Source: Frigidibacter sp. ROC022 (lineage in GTDB: Bacteria > Pseudomonadota > Alphaproteobacteria > Rhodobacterales > Rhodobacteraceae). From it: a stretch of 64,000 nucleotides of DNA. Positions 46,668-56,157 of this stretch are shown here, in pieces. The translations under genes were made by a program, and so were the position numbers. Position 1 is the stretch's first letter. Each line of letters begins with the position of its first letter. The stretch lies in contig NZ_JANQDU010000003.1 of the NCBI RefSeq assembly GCF_024723735.1, forward strand, positions 310,001 to 374,000, written 5' to 3'. The notes beneath the pieces were generated by a model. That model did not search any database. It was not told the origin of the DNA and was given only the letters and a program-made list of their open reading frames with translations.

Positions 46668-47063
46668 TCAGACCCCGACCTTCGGCCCCAGACAGATCAT
46701 CGGTTCCGAGCTTTGCCTGGCCTCGTAGAGCTCGGTTGCGGCGGGATCGTTCTGGAACCGCGCGATCAGCCCGTTGCTGCCCTTCTCGAAGGTCCAGCAC
46801 TGCGGCACCTCGTTGTTCTCGTAGGTGAAGCAGATCATGCCCTGGTCCTCGTACCAGCTGCCCTCGACGCAATCGTCGCCCAGAAAGGCCCAGCGGACCC
46901 GGCGGTTCTTGAGATACTGCTCGATCCCATAGGCGGTGCCGCCGGAATTGTAGGTCAGCGTGCGGCCGGTGACATAGGCTTCGAACTCGGCCCCCGACAT
47001 TGGCTCCGCGTTGGCCGGAGCGGCCAGGACAAGGGCAAGGATGGTGGCAAGGGCGCGTGTCAT
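46668..47063 (-). CDS. secreted hypothetical protein
   Basis: 131 residues with a Sec signal peptide (cleavage after ANA, residue 19). The mature part has four Cys (DDCVEG, GMICFTY, VPQCWTF, PMICLG), consistent with two disulfides. It resembles small uncharacterised periplasmic proteins of Rhodobacteraceae; no function recognised. Convergent with the FG-GAP gene, seven bp apart. Confidence 0.75.
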   Translation of the reverse strand: MTRALATILALVLAAPANAEPMSGAEFEAYVTGRTLTYNSGGTAYGIEQYLKNRRVRWAFLGDDCVEGSWYEDQGMICFTYENNEVPQCWTFEKGSNGLIARFQNDPAATELYEARQSSEPMICLGPKVGV

Positions 47064-47166
47064 GTGACGATCTTGCCAGATCGCCAGTCATCCGGCCAGA
47101 GGGCAGGCAGGGGATCGGCAAGGCTTCGCAGGGAAGTGATCCGTCGCGAGCGCGCGCCCGGCCGGT

Positions 47167-48210
47167 TCAGCCCTGCGCCCCGGTCGCCTTGGTCAGCGCC
47201 GCCAGCCGGGGATGCATGACCCGTTTCCACAGCGGCGGCACCATCGCCAGCGCCGCCATGGCGGGCAGCGAGGCGGGCAGCATCGGCTCGGCCCCGGTCC
47301 CGGCCAGCCGCAGCGCCGGATAGGGCCGGGCAGGGTGGGCGTGGTGGTCCGAATGGCGCGGCGCGTTCAGCATCAGATGCGTGGTGAACCAATGCGGCGC
47401 GTTCCAGCTCAGCTCCGGCCCGACCGGGGCAGGGCGGCCGCCCGCCGACACCGGCCGCGCCAGCCCGTAGTGCTGCACGTAATCCGACAGCAGCAGCTGC
47501 ATCTGCGCATAGCTCGCCAGCGCCAGCCAGGCCGCCAGTCCGGCCCCGCCCGCCAGCGCCCAGACCAGTGCCAGCCCGGCCAGCGCGCCGAGAGCATAGG
47601 TCCGATAGGGGTGCCAGCCGCCGCGCCCCTGCCGCCGCGCGGTCTCGGCCCGCAGCCCCTCGACGAACGATCCGCGCCAGGCCCGCAGTGCGAAATGGTA
47701 GAAACCTTCGCCTTTCCGCGCCGTGTTCGGGTCGCTGTCCAGCCCAACATTCGGATGATGCACCAGCCGGTGCGCCGAGGTGTGATGGCCGAAGAGCAGC
47801 GAGATATAGACCCACATCCCCAGCCGGAACAGCCGCCGGTCGGTGCGATGGATCAGCTCATGCGCATTCGAGTTCGAGACCTGGCCGAACCACATCCCCG
47901 CCGCCAAGGCCACCGCGCCCCTCGCGCCCCAGCCGATCCCGGTGCCGCCCGAAAGCGCCAGCACCGCCAGCGGCAGCAGCACGAAATGCACGCAGGCGAG
48001 CACCACCGACAAGCCGTCCGCGGCGGGAAATTCCTGTCCGGCACGGGCTTCGGGCACCAGCCGCACCAACAGGTCCAGCGCCGCCGCCAGGAGCGTCATC
48101 GCCAGCAGGGCCGCCAGCGCCCAGTAGCCGCCCAGCACGGCCCCCAGCCCGATCAGCAGCGCCGGGGCCAGCGTCGCTCCGGCAAAGACCGCCATGCCCT
48201 GCATTGCCAC
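47167..48210 (-). CDS. alkane 1-monooxygenase-like diiron membrane hydroxylase
   Basis: 347 residues with about six membrane helices. The three His boxes of AlkB-type enzymes are present: NSNAHELIHR, HTSAHRLVHHPNVG and LNAPRHSDHHAHP, plus the AlkB-associated YVQHYGL. These ligate a diiron centre that hydroxylates alkyl chains. Rubredoxin and rubredoxin reductase are not in the window; the ferredoxin 1.3 kb away is a possible but unproven partner. Confidence 0.85.
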   Translation of the reverse strand: MAMQGMAVFAGATLAPALLIGLGAVLGGYWALAALLAMTLLAAALDLLVRLVPEARAGQEFPAADGLSVVLACVHFVLLPLAVLALSGGTGIGWGARGAVALAAGMWFGQVSNSNAHELIHRTDRRLFRLGMWVYISLLFGHHTSAHRLVHHPNVGLDSDPNTARKGEGFYHFALRAWRGSFVEGLRAETARRQGRGGWHPYRTYALGALAGLALVWALAGGAGLAAWLALASYAQMQLLLSDYVQHYGLARPVSAGGRPAPVGPELSWNAPHWFTTHLMLNAPRHSDHHAHPARPYPALRLAGTGAEPMLPASLPAMAALAMVPPLWKRVMHPRLAALTKATGAQG

Positions 48211-48334
48211 TCTCCGTTTCCGCGCCGATCATGGCCCTTCGCGGCGGCGCTGAAAACCCCGGCCCGAATCCGCGCCCCCGGCCTTCCCATTCGTCCCGGG
48301 AGCGTTTACCTGAGAGCCAATTGAAAGGGCATCG

Positions 48335-49615
48335 ATGGCGTTCTTCAGCAAATTGAAAGAGCGGCTCTTCAAGAGCTCGGCAAAGCTCGAGGAAGGGTTG
48401 GAGGCGATCGTTTCGGACGGCGGCAGCGCCGAGGCCGAGGCCGAAGCGCAGGCCGAAGCTCGGGTCGACTCTCCGCCGGACGCGCCGGAAGCGCAGCCGG
48501 AAGTGCGCGAAGAGGTTTCCCCGCCCGCTGCCCCGGACGACGCGCCGGCAGACCAGGCGGCCGAGCCGCGCCCCGAATCCCGTCCGCCGCCCGCGGCCGA
48601 AGCTCCGCCAGCCCGGCCCGCCGCCGACCCCGAGCCCGAAACCGCCGCGCCGCAACCCGTCGCCCCGGCACCGGTTCCAACTCCGGCAGCCCCGGCCGCC
48701 CCGGCCGCGAAACCCGCCGAGCCGGCGAAACGCGGCTTCCTGGGCCGGATCCTCGGCCGCTCGGAAGGGCCGGTCCTGCGGCGCGAGCTGGACGATGCGA
48801 TGCTCGAAAGCCTGGAAGACCTGCTGATCGCCTCGGACATGGGCGTCACCACCGCCAGCCGGGTCACCGCCAACCTGGCCGAGGGACGGCTGGGCAAGCG
48901 GCTCTCGGTCGCCGAGATCAAGGACATCCTCGCCGCCGAGATCGCCAGGATCATGGAACCGGTGGCAAGGCCGCTGCCGATCTACCCGAAGCGCCCGCAG
49001 GTCGTGCTGGTCGTCGGGGTCAACGGCTCGGGCAAGACCACCACCATCGGCAAGCTGGCCAGCCAGTTCCGCGCCGCCGGCAAGAACGTGGTGATCGCCG
49101 CCGGCGACACGTTCCGCGCCGCGGCGGTCGAGCAGCTCAAGGTCTGGGGCGATCGCGCCGGCGTGCCGGTGCTGACCGCGCCGCAGGGCTCGGACCCCGC
49201 CAGCCTGGCCTTCGAGGCGATGACAAAGGCCGAGGCCGATGGCGCCGATCTGCTGCTGATCGACACCGCCGGGCGGTTGCAGAACCGGCAGGACCTGATG
49301 GAGGAGCTGGCCAAGATCGTCCGGGTGATCCGCAAGAAGGATCCCGAGGCGCCGCACAACACCCTGCTGGTGCTCGATGCCACCACCGGCCAGAACGCCC
49401 TCAACCAGGTCGAGATTTTCGGCGAGCTGGCGAATGTCACCGGGCTGGTGATGACCAAGCTGGACGGCACCGCCAAGGGCGGCGTGCTGGTGGCGCTGGC
49501 CGACAGGTTCGGACTGCCGATCCATGCCATCGGCGTCGGCGAGCAGATCGACGATCTGGACGCCTTCGACCCCGAGGATTTCGCCCGCGCCCTAACCGGG
49601 GCCGTCGCCGGATGA
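48335..49615 (+). CDS. ftsY: signal recognition particle receptor FtsY
   Basis: 426 residues. The N-terminal 130 residues are a long Ala/Pro/Glu-rich A domain; the NG domain follows, with GVNGSGKTTTIGKLA (P-loop), AAGDTFRAAAVEQL, DTAGRLQN and TKLDGTAKGG motifs. Receives the SRP-ribosome complex at the membrane. Its 3' end overlaps the convergent MgtC-like gene by 24 bp. Confidence 0.97.
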   Translation: MAFFSKLKERLFKSSAKLEEGLEAIVSDGGSAEAEAEAQAEARVDSPPDAPEAQPEVREEVSPPAAPDDAPADQAAEPRPESRPPPAAEAPPARPAADPEPETAAPQPVAPAPVPTPAAPAAPAAKPAEPAKRGFLGRILGRSEGPVLRRELDDAMLESLEDLLIASDMGVTTASRVTANLAEGRLGKRLSVAEIKDILAAEIARIMEPVARPLPIYPKRPQVVLVVGVNGSGKTTTIGKLASQFRAAGKNVVIAAGDTFRAAAVEQLKVWGDRAGVPVLTAPQGSDPASLAFEAMTKAEADGADLLLIDTAGRLQNRQDLMEELAKIVRVIRKKDPEAPHNTLLVLDATTGQNALNQVEIFGELANVTGLVMTKLDGTAKGGVLVALADRFGLPIHAIGVGEQIDDLDAFDPEDFARALTGAVAG

Positions 49616-50119
49616 CGGGCCGCGCCTGTGGCGGTCCTTCTTCGGGCCGATGTCTTCGGCCCAGCGAAGGCCGACCAGCACCAGCAGCACCAGCGCCGTG
49701 GCCAGGGCTGCCAGCCCGATCTGGCCCAGCCCGCAGGCCAGCCCGATGGCGCTGACCACCCAGAGATCGGCAGCCGTGGTCAGCCCGGTGACATGCCCGC
49801 CCGAGGCGAGGATGGTGCCGCCGGCCAGAAAGCCGATTCCGGTGGTGACCGCCGCGACCAGCCGCAGCGGATCGACGCGCAGGGTCGGCCCGCCCATGGC
49901 ATTCGCGTCGGCGACCACCTCGAAGGCCAGCAGGGCAAAGAGACAGGCCCCGACCGCCACCATGATATGGGTGCGCAGCCCGGCGGGCTTGCGATGCCAT
50001 TCCCGCTCCAGCCCGACGATGCCGCCCAGCAGACCGGCCGAGAGAAGCCGCAGCAGCATCGCCGTCCAGCTCAGCGACAGCGGTGTCGCGGTCAGTTCGC
50101 CCCAGGCATGGCTCAGCAT
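49592..50119 (-). CDS. MgtC/SapB family membrane protein
   Basis: 175 residues. LLSAGLLGGIVGLEREWHRKPAGLRTHIMV, seen as LGGIVGLEREW and KPAGLRTHI, and GIGFLAGGTIL, are MgtC signatures; four to five helices. MgtC-type proteins affect Mg2+ homeostasis and ATP synthase. The C-terminal cytoplasmic ACT-like domain of full MgtC is absent. Overlaps ftsY by 24 bp. Confidence 0.88.
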   Translation of the reverse strand: MLSHAWGELTATPLSLSWTAMLLRLLSAGLLGGIVGLEREWHRKPAGLRTHIMVAVGACLFALLAFEVVADANAMGGPTLRVDPLRLVAAVTTGIGFLAGGTILASGGHVTGLTTAADLWVVSAIGLACGLGQIGLAALATALVLLVLVGLRWAEDIGPKKDRHRRGPSSGDGPG

Positions 50120-50155
50120 CGCGTTCCCTCTCCCTGAGCGCGGCGGGTGCAGCCG

Positions 50156-51058
50156 ATGACCGAATGGCTTGCCGCGCTGGCCGGCACCCCCGAGGGCGCC
50201 CGGCTGGCGACGATCCTAGCCCTGGTCTCGGCCTTTGCCCATGCGGTGTTTGGCGCCCTGCAGAAAGGCCGCCACGACCCCTGGCTGAGCCGCGGCTCGA
50301 TCGATTTCTCGATCTTCGTCCTGGCCCTGCCGATGGCGCTGTTCCTGGTGCCCTGGCCGACGCCGGCGGGCTTCGCCGTGCTGCTTGGTGCGCTGGTCAT
50401 CCATTTCTTCTACAAGATGGCGATGGCGCTGGCCTATACCCGCGCCGCCTATACCGTGGTCTACCCGGTGGTGCGCGGCTCGGGGCCTCTGGCCACCGTG
50501 GCGGCGGCGGCGCTGATCTTTCACGAGCATTTTACTCTGGTGCAATGGCTGGGCGTCGGCTGCCTCTCGGGCGGGATTCTGGCGCTGGCGGGGCTGAACC
50601 TGCGCGGCGTCACCCTGGGCCGGGCGGCGCTGCGGGCGGGGTTGGGATACGCGCTGATCGGCGGGCTGCTGGTGGCGCTCTACACGACCTATGACGCCTT
50701 CGGGATCCGGCTCTCGGCCTCGCCCTTCACCTTTCTGGCGTGGTTCTTCCTTATAACCGCCATTGATTTCCCCATAATCGCGGCCCTGCGCTATCGCCGC
50801 ATGTCCGCGCCCCCGGCCCCCGGCCCGCTGCTGGCCCGCGGCTTTCTCGGCGCGGTGATCGCCTTCGTCAGCTTCGGTGGCGTCATGCTGGCCACCTATC
50901 TCGACAAGGTCGGAGAGGCGGCGGTCCTGCGCGAGACCTCGACGGTCTTTGCGGCGGGAATCGGCTGGTTGATGCTGGGAGAACGGGTCGGGGCGCGTCG
51001 TGCGGGGCTGATGTGCTTGATCGCACTGGGTGCCGTGATAGTTGAGATGGGAGGCTGA
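50156..51058 (+). CDS. EamA/DMT-superfamily transporter
   Basis: 300 residues from the ATG at 50156; GTG at 50147 in the same frame would add three residues. Nine to ten membrane helices in two EamA repeats; YPVVRGSGPL and GERVGARRAGL fit the family. Substrate unknown. The yciB-like gene starts 16 bp after its stop, suggesting one transcript. Confidence 0.85.
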   Translation: MTEWLAALAGTPEGARLATILALVSAFAHAVFGALQKGRHDPWLSRGSIDFSIFVLALPMALFLVPWPTPAGFAVLLGALVIHFFYKMAMALAYTRAAYTVVYPVVRGSGPLATVAAAALIFHEHFTLVQWLGVGCLSGGILALAGLNLRGVTLGRAALRAGLGYALIGGLLVALYTTYDAFGIRLSASPFTFLAWFFLITAIDFPIIAALRYRRMSAPPAPGPLLARGFLGAVIAFVSFGGVMLATYLDKVGEAAVLRETSTVFAAGIGWLMLGERVGARRAGLMCLIALGAVIVEMGG

Positions 51059-51074
51059 TCCAGTGGAGACATCA

Positions 51075-51698
51075 ATGACCGAGCCCAAGCCGGTGCGCAA
51101 GCTGAGCCCGACCATGAAACTGGTTCTCGATTTCGGGCCGATCCTGGCCTTCTTCCTGGGCTATGCGCTGTTCAAGGGCCGGGTGTTCAGCATCAACGGC
51201 ACCGAATATTCCGGCTTCGTCGCCGTCACCGCGATGTTCGTGCCGCTGCTGGTGGCGACGACGCTGATCTCCTGGCGGCTGACCGGCAAGCTGTCGAAGA
51301 TGAACCTGATGACGCTGGTGCTGGTGGTGCTGTTCGGCGGGCTGACGATCTGGTTCAACGACGAGCGCTTCTTCAAGATGAAGCCGACGATGATCTATGC
51401 GATCTTCGCCTTCATCCTGCTGGCCGGCCTGGCGCGGGGCAAGAGCTATCTGGCCATGGTGATGGACGAGGTGCTGCCGATGCAGCCCGCCGGCTGGATG
51501 ATCCTGACCCGGCGGCTGTGCATCTTCTTCGCCGTGCTGGCGGTCAGCAACGAGCTGATCTGGCGCAACTTCTCGACCGACACCTGGGTGACCTTCAAGA
51601 CATTCGGGCTGACGCTGGGGGTCTTCGGCTTCTTCCTGTTCCAAGGCAAGCTGTTCGAGACCTATGCGCTGCAGCAGAAGGACGGGCCGGACGAGTGA
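51075..51698 (+). CDS. yciB: YciB/IspZ inner-membrane septation protein
   Basis: 207 residues from the ATG at 51075, with GGAGA upstream. KLVLDFGPILAFFLGY at the N-terminus, GLTIWFNDERFFKMKPT and ELIWRNFSTDTWVTFK are family signatures; five helices. YciB affects cell length and envelope synthesis. The element copy F begins 24 bp after the stop. Confidence 0.93.
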   Translation: MTEPKPVRKLSPTMKLVLDFGPILAFFLGYALFKGRVFSINGTEYSGFVAVTAMFVPLLVATTLISWRLTGKLSKMNLMTLVLVVLFGGLTIWFNDERFFKMKPTMIYAIFAFILLAGLARGKSYLAMVMDEVLPMQPAGWMILTRRLCIFFAVLAVSNELIWRNFSTDTWVTFKTFGLTLGVFGFFLFQGKLFETYALQQKDGPDE

Positions 51699-51722
51699 GT
51701 CCGGCATCCCGGTCCGCCCGCC

Positions 51723-51752
51723 CATCTTTGCCTTGAAAATACTCCGGGGAGC
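51723..51752 (+). repeat. intergenic element copy F (divergent)
   Basis: ATCTTTGCCTTGAAAATACT, then CCGGGGAGCG; the left half matches the family and the CCGGAGG core is altered. Sense-oriented, starting 24 bases after the yciB stop. Confidence 0.65.
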
Positions 51753-51773
51753 GCGAGGGGCAGCGCCCCTCGC
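51753..51773. terminator. 9-bp stem-loop between yciB and cobT
   Basis: GCGAGGGGC, loop AGC, GCCCCTCGC. It directly follows element copy F between convergent genes. There is no T tract, so its role in termination is inferred. Confidence 0.55.
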
Positions 51774-51832
51774 CGGGTCGCTGCGCCGCAGGCGCGGCGA
51801 AACCCGCCCTGCGCCGCGGCCGGTCCCCGGGC

Positions 51833-53719
51833 CTAGCGTGCCGCCGCCGCGACCCGGTTGATCCCGAAGGCCCGTGCCCGCGCTCTCGGGTCGGCGTCGA
51901 ACAGCGCCGCAAGCTGCTCGGTCATCGCGCCGGCCAGCTGTTCGGCATCGGTGATCTTCACCGCGCGCTGGTAATACTTGGTCACGTCATGCCCGATCCC
52001 GATCGCCAGCAACTCCACCTGGCGGCGCTTCTCGACCATGGCGATCACGTCGCGCAGATGCTTGTCGAGGTAGTTCGCCGGGTTCACGCTCAGCGTCGAA
52101 TCATCGACCGGGGCGCCGTCGGAGATCACCATCAGGATCTTGCGCTGCTCGCGCCGGGCCACCATCCGCCGATGCGCCCATTCCAGCGCCTCGCCGTCGA
52201 TATTCTCCTTCAGCAGGCCCTCCTTCATCATCAGCCCGAGGTTGGGCCGGACCCGCCGCCAGGGCGCGTCGGCGGATTTGTAGATGATGTGGCGCAGGTC
52301 GTTCAGCCGCCCCGGCCCCTGCGGACGGCCCTCGGCGAGCCATTTCTCGCGGCTCTGGCCGCCCTTCCAGGCCCGGGTGGTGAAGCCGAGGATCTCGACC
52401 TTCACCTGGCAGCGCTCCAGCGTCCGGGCCAGGACATCGGCGCAGATCGCGGCGATCGAGATCGGCCGGCCCCGCATCGAGCCGGAATTGTCCAGCAGCA
52501 GCGTCACCACGGTGTCGCGGAATTCGGTGTCCTTCTCGACCTTGAAGGACAGCGGCGTGGTCGGGTTCGCCACCACCCGCGCCAGGCGGCCCGCATCCAG
52601 CGTGCCCTCTTCCAGATCGAATTCCCAGCTGCGGTTCTGCTGCGCCTGCAGGCGCCGCTGCAGCTTGTTCGCCAGCCGCCCCACGGCGCCCTTCAGCGGG
52701 TCGAGCTGCTGGTCCAGATAGGCACGCAGCCGTTCCAGCTCGGCCGGTTCGGCCAGTTCCTCCGCGCCGATCTCCTCGTCGAAGGCGGTGGTGAAGACGG
52801 CATAGTTCGGATCGGCTTCCGAGACCGGCGGCGGGGGCGGCGGCTCCAGCGGCGCTTCGCCCTCCGGCATCTCGGCCTCGTCGCCCATCTCCTGATCGGC
52901 CAATTCGTCGGCCGAGAGCTGCGCCTGCGACGGGTCCTGGGTATCCTCCTGGCTGCTCTCGGATTCGGCATCGGCCTCTTCCGAGCTGTCGTCCTCCTCG
53001 CCCTCCGAGTCGGGGGTCTCCTGATCCTCTTCGCTTTCGGCCTGCTCCTGCGATTCCTCGTCCGATCCGTCCGGGTCCTCGCCCAGCTGGTCGCCATAGC
53101 CGAGATCGGCGATCACCTGCCGCGCCAGCCGGGCAAATGCCGACTGGTCCTCCAGCATCTCGCCGATCCGGTCCAGCGTGCCGGCGGCCTGATCCTCGAT
53201 GAAGGGGCGCCACAGCTCCATCACATTGGCCGCGCTCTTGGGCAACTCGCGCCCGGTGGCCAGATGCCGGACCAGATAGCCCGCCGCCACCGACAGAGGC
53301 GCGTCCGAGGCGCGGGTCACCTGGCCATAGCCCTTGCGTTCGGCCTCGGCGCCGATCTTGGCGTCGATATTGCCGGCGGTGCCGGGCATGGTGCGGGCGC
53401 CGACCGCTTCGCAGCGGGCGGTTTCCATCGCCTCGTAGAGGTCCTTGGCCATCTGCCCCTGCGGCATGTATTTGGCATAGGTGGCATCGTCCTGATGCCG
53501 CAGCTTCAGCGCATAGGCATCCGCCGTGCCGCGTGCCAGCAGCACCTCGTCGCGGGTCATCCGGCGCGAGACCTGCGGCAGCCGCACGGTATCGACGGTC
53601 ATCCCGGGCGGATCGACCGAGTAGCTGACCGTCAGTTCGGGGTCGTCGGCCATGACCTTGGTGGCCTCGGCCAGCGCCTTCTTGAACGGGTCGGCGGGGT
53701 TGTCGTTGGGTTTGCTCAT
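51833..53719 (-). CDS. cobT: cobaltochelatase subunit CobT
   Basis: 628 residues. The N-terminal domain is followed by a Glu/Asp/Ser-rich linker (about 215-300) and a C-terminal von Willebrand A domain with the MIDAS motif [11 protein letters not shown]. With CobS and CobN it inserts cobalt into hydrogenobyrinic acid a,c-diamide in aerobic cobalamin synthesis. cobS lies 4.1 kb further upstream on the same strand, with other genes between. Confidence 0.95.
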   Translation of the reverse strand: MSKPNDNPADPFKKALAEATKVMADDPELTVSYSVDPPGMTVDTVRLPQVSRRMTRDEVLLARGTADAYALKLRHQDDATYAKYMPQGQMAKDLYEAMETARCEAVGARTMPGTAGNIDAKIGAEAERKGYGQVTRASDAPLSVAAGYLVRHLATGRELPKSAANVMELWRPFIEDQAAGTLDRIGEMLEDQSAFARLARQVIADLGYGDQLGEDPDGSDEESQEQAESEEDQETPDSEGEEDDSSEEADAESESSQEDTQDPSQAQLSADELADQEMGDEAEMPEGEAPLEPPPPPPVSEADPNYAVFTTAFDEEIGAEELAEPAELERLRAYLDQQLDPLKGAVGRLANKLQRRLQAQQNRSWEFDLEEGTLDAGRLARVVANPTTPLSFKVEKDTEFRDTVVTLLLDNSGSMRGRPISIAAICADVLARTLERCQVKVEILGFTTRAWKGGQSREKWLAEGRPQGPGRLNDLRHIIYKSADAPWRRVRPNLGLMMKEGLLKENIDGEALEWAHRRMVARREQRKILMVISDGAPVDDSTLSVNPANYLDKHLRDVIAMVEKRRQVELLAIGIGHDVTKYYQRAVKITDAEQLAGAMTEQLAALFDADPRARARAFGINRVAAAAR

Positions 53720-53886
53720 CGGGTCCGCCTCGGGTCAGCTTGCGTCCGGCCGGTGCCGCACGGGGTCATGCCCCTCATAAATCACCCCGTCCGGGGCGCG
53801 GCAAGGGGCCGCGATGGCGCAGGCCGGTTGTCCGGGCCTGCGCAAGTCCATTAGGCTGGTCCCGACCCAGAGCAAGGAACCCGAAC

Positions 53887-54954
53887 ATGACCAGACCTTT
53901 CCAGCGGGTCGCAGGCGCCGCCGCACTGACCGCACTGCTCTGGCTTGGCGCGGCCCTTCCGGGGCTGGCAGGGCCCGACTGCGCCAGGTTGATGGCCAGC
54001 TTCCGGGTGCCGGCGCCGGGTGCCACGGTGGCGGGTACGCAGGGAATGCGGCTGGCCGGTTGCAGCGCTGCCGAGACGACGATGTTCCGCGCCAATCTGG
54101 ACGCCGCGCGCAAGGCCGTGCCGGTCCAGGATCCGAGCCGCCTCTACGGCACATGGCTGGGCGACGATGTGCTGGACTATGTCGCCGGGATCGCCGTTCC
54201 GGGGCAGGAGGTTCTGGTGATCGGCCCGGGCGAGGGGCCGGGCCAGATCGCGTTCCGGCAATACTGGATCAAGGCCTCGGTGCCCGCGGGGCCCGAGTCG
54301 CTCTGGGACGAGACCGGCACCTACCAGGGGCTGCTGGCCGAGGGCGTTCTCGACCCGCAGGGTGACGCGCCGGGCCGCTACGGGGTCCAGCCGTTTTCCG
54401 ATATGCCGATGATCCGCTACCACCACCCCGTGCTCGAATGGGAGCGTTCGGCCAATCTCGGGGTCTGGCAACGTCTCAATCATTTCGAGCAGCCGTTGAC
54501 CTTCGCGCTGGCCGGGGAGGTCTTGGTGGCGCAGACGCAAAAGCGCAGCTGGCCCGGCCGCGAGGATACCCCGGCGCTGGTGACATATACCAGGGTGGCC
54601 GAGGGCGCGCCGGAACTGGCGCTGTTGATGGTGCAGGTGCTGGAACTCAGCCAGGCAAAGAATTTCGACTGCCTGACGCATCAGATCAGCGAAGGGCAGG
54701 GGCCGTTGGTGCAGGCGCTCGCACCGGTGACGCTGGAGGAGGTCCGCGCCAACCTGCTGCGGCAGGTTGCGCTGCTGATCGAGCGAAAGGAACTCATGGA
54801 GCAGGCAAGGAACGGCGGCCTGACTGACGAGCAGCGGGACCGGATTCCGGTCGTCCTGGACAGGATGATGGGGCTTTCGGAAGCCGCGCCATTCACGGCG
54901 CTGCGCGGGACCGTCCGGAAGGGCACCGTCATCGGCTGCTACGACTTCCCGTGA
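53887..54954 (+). CDS. secreted hypothetical protein
   Basis: 355 residues from the ATG at 53887 with AAGGA upstream. Signal peptide to about residue 28, then a mature domain with four Cys (DCARL, GCSAAE, DCLTH, GCYDF). No family recognised. It is convergent with the HxlR gene and lies between cobT and cobS on the opposite strand. Confidence 0.72.
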   Translation: MTRPFQRVAGAAALTALLWLGAALPGLAGPDCARLMASFRVPAPGATVAGTQGMRLAGCSAAETTMFRANLDAARKAVPVQDPSRLYGTWLGDDVLDYVAGIAVPGQEVLVIGPGEGPGQIAFRQYWIKASVPAGPESLWDETGTYQGLLAEGVLDPQGDAPGRYGVQPFSDMPMIRYHHPVLEWERSANLGVWQRLNHFEQPLTFALAGEVLVAQTQKRSWPGREDTPALVTYTRVAEGAPELALLMVQVLELSQAKNFDCLTHQISEGQGPLVQALAPVTLEEVRANLLRQVALLIERKELMEQARNGGLTDEQRDRIPVVLDRMMGLSEAAPFTALRGTVRKGTVIGCYDFP

Positions 54955-54958
54955 ACGG

Positions 54959-55360
54959 CTATTCGGCCGCCTGCCGCTCTGCCGCGCCGTCATAGGCGGC
55001 CCGTGCCGCCTCGATCCGTTGTGCGTTTTCCAACGTCCATTGTGCAAGGGCGAGGATCGGGCGCTGCAGATCGCGGCCCAGCGGCGTCAGCGCATATTCC
55101 ACCTGCGGCGGTTTGGTCGGCAGAACGGTGCGGCTGACAAAGCCGTCGCGCTCCAGATTGCGCAGGGTCGAGGCAAGCATCTTCTGCGAAATATCGCCGA
55201 TATCGCGGCGTAAGGCATTGAATCGTCTGGGTCCCTGGCTGAGCGCGCGGATCACCAGCATGGTCCATTTGTCCCCGACCCGGTTCAGCATCTCGCTGAT
55301 CCTCGTGCAGGGCCCGGGCTCGTCCGGCGCCCCGGTTTCGTCCGGGTAACCTTGTTTCAT
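54959..55360 (-). CDS. HxlR family transcriptional regulator
   Basis: 133 residues from the ATG at 55360; AGGAGG upstream (a GTG one codon earlier is possible). PGPCTRISEMLNRVGDKWTM, then LVIRALSQGPRRFNALRRDI and GISQKML-type QKMLASTLRNLERDGFVSRT form the winged HTH, with a Cys at the usual sensor position. Divergent from an FMN reductase gene across a 122-bp gap with a perfect dyad. Confidence 0.92.
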   Translation of the reverse strand: MKQGYPDETGAPDEPGPCTRISEMLNRVGDKWTMLVIRALSQGPRRFNALRRDIGDISQKMLASTLRNLERDGFVSRTVLPTKPPQVEYALTPLGRDLQRPILALAQWTLENAQRIEAARAAYDGAAERQAAE

Positions 55361-55445
55361 CACGGGTCCCTCCTGTCATTCCGGTGCCCTGGTGCGGCGC
55401 CGGTGCGTCCTTGCGGGCGAGTCGCCTCTTCACAATATCCGGGTA

Positions 55446-55460
55446 GTTACGATTCGTAAC
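55446..55460. promoter_or_regulatory. 15-bp dyad, candidate HxlR operator
   Basis: GTTACG-ATT-CGTAAC, perfect 6-bp arms, between the divergent HxlR gene and the FMN reductase gene. Its position and symmetry suit a dimeric HxlR repressor controlling the reductase and itself. Confidence 0.7.
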
Positions 55461-55482
55461 CATACAACACAAGGAGAGCGCC

Positions 55483-56088
55483 ATGTCCCGCAAACCCCGC
55501 ATCGCCATCATCATCGGTTCGACCCGTCCCACCCGCTTTGCCGACAAGCCGGCGGCCTGGCTGCTGGACAAGGCCGGGACCCGCGACTGGGATGTGGAAC
55601 TGGTCGATCTGCGCGACTACGACCTGCCGTTCTTCGACGAGATGGCGTCGAATCTCTGGATGCCGTCAAAGAACCCGAAAGCGGTGAATTGGCAGGAGAA
55701 GATCGCCGAATTCGACGGCTACATCTTCATCGTGGCCGAGTACAACCGCTCGATCACCGGGGCGCTCAAGAACGCCCTGGACCAAGCCTACAAGGAATGG
55801 AACCACAAGCCCATGGCGGCGCTCGGCTATGGCGGCACCGGGGCGGCCCGTGCGGTCGAGCATCTGCGCAGCATCGCGATCGAGTTGCAGATGGTCCCGA
55901 CCCGCTCGGCGATCCACATCCTTGGCGCCGATCTGCAGAAGGTGCACCCGATGACCGGCGGCACGGCCGAGATGTCCGAGATCGAGGATCACCTGATGCC
56001 TTCGGTCAATGCGACCTTCGACGATCTGGAATTCTGGCTCCGCGCCACCATGGCGGCCCGGCAAGAGGATATGGAAGTCGCTGCCTGA
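55483..56088 (+). CDS. NADPH-dependent FMN reductase family protein
   Basis: 201 residues; AAGGAGAG precedes the ATG. Flavodoxin-like fold with the FMN phosphate loop GSTRPTRFADKPA and VAEYNRSITGALKNALDQ (the P-E/A-Y-N-x-S segment with Ala for Pro). Likely a quinone, azo or nitro reductase. Divergent HxlR control suggests induction by reactive electrophiles or quinones; this is inferred from similar pairs. Confidence 0.88.
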   Translation: MSRKPRIAIIIGSTRPTRFADKPAAWLLDKAGTRDWDVELVDLRDYDLPFFDEMASNLWMPSKNPKAVNWQEKIAEFDGYIFIVAEYNRSITGALKNALDQAYKEWNHKPMAALGYGGTGAARAVEHLRSIAIELQMVPTRSAIHILGADLQKVHPMTGGTAEMSEIEDHLMPSVNATFDDLEFWLRATMAARQEDMEVAA

Positions 56089-56110
56089 GGCGGCGGGGAG
56101 ACGAAGGAAA

Positions 56111-56135
56111 GGGCCGGAGGCATTGCCTCCGGCCC
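56111..56135. terminator. strong stem-loop after the FMN reductase gene
   Basis: GGGCCGGAGGC, loop ATT, GCCTCCGGCCC; perfect 11-bp stem followed by TCTGTCC. Lies between convergent genes and may work in both directions. Confidence 0.75.
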
Positions 56136-56157
56136 TCTGTCCGTCCGGGATGGCTGC

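Noticed and set aside
51989-53854. 621-codon plus-strand frame
   Set aside because: Antisense of cobT, whose VWA domain and MIDAS motif are clear.
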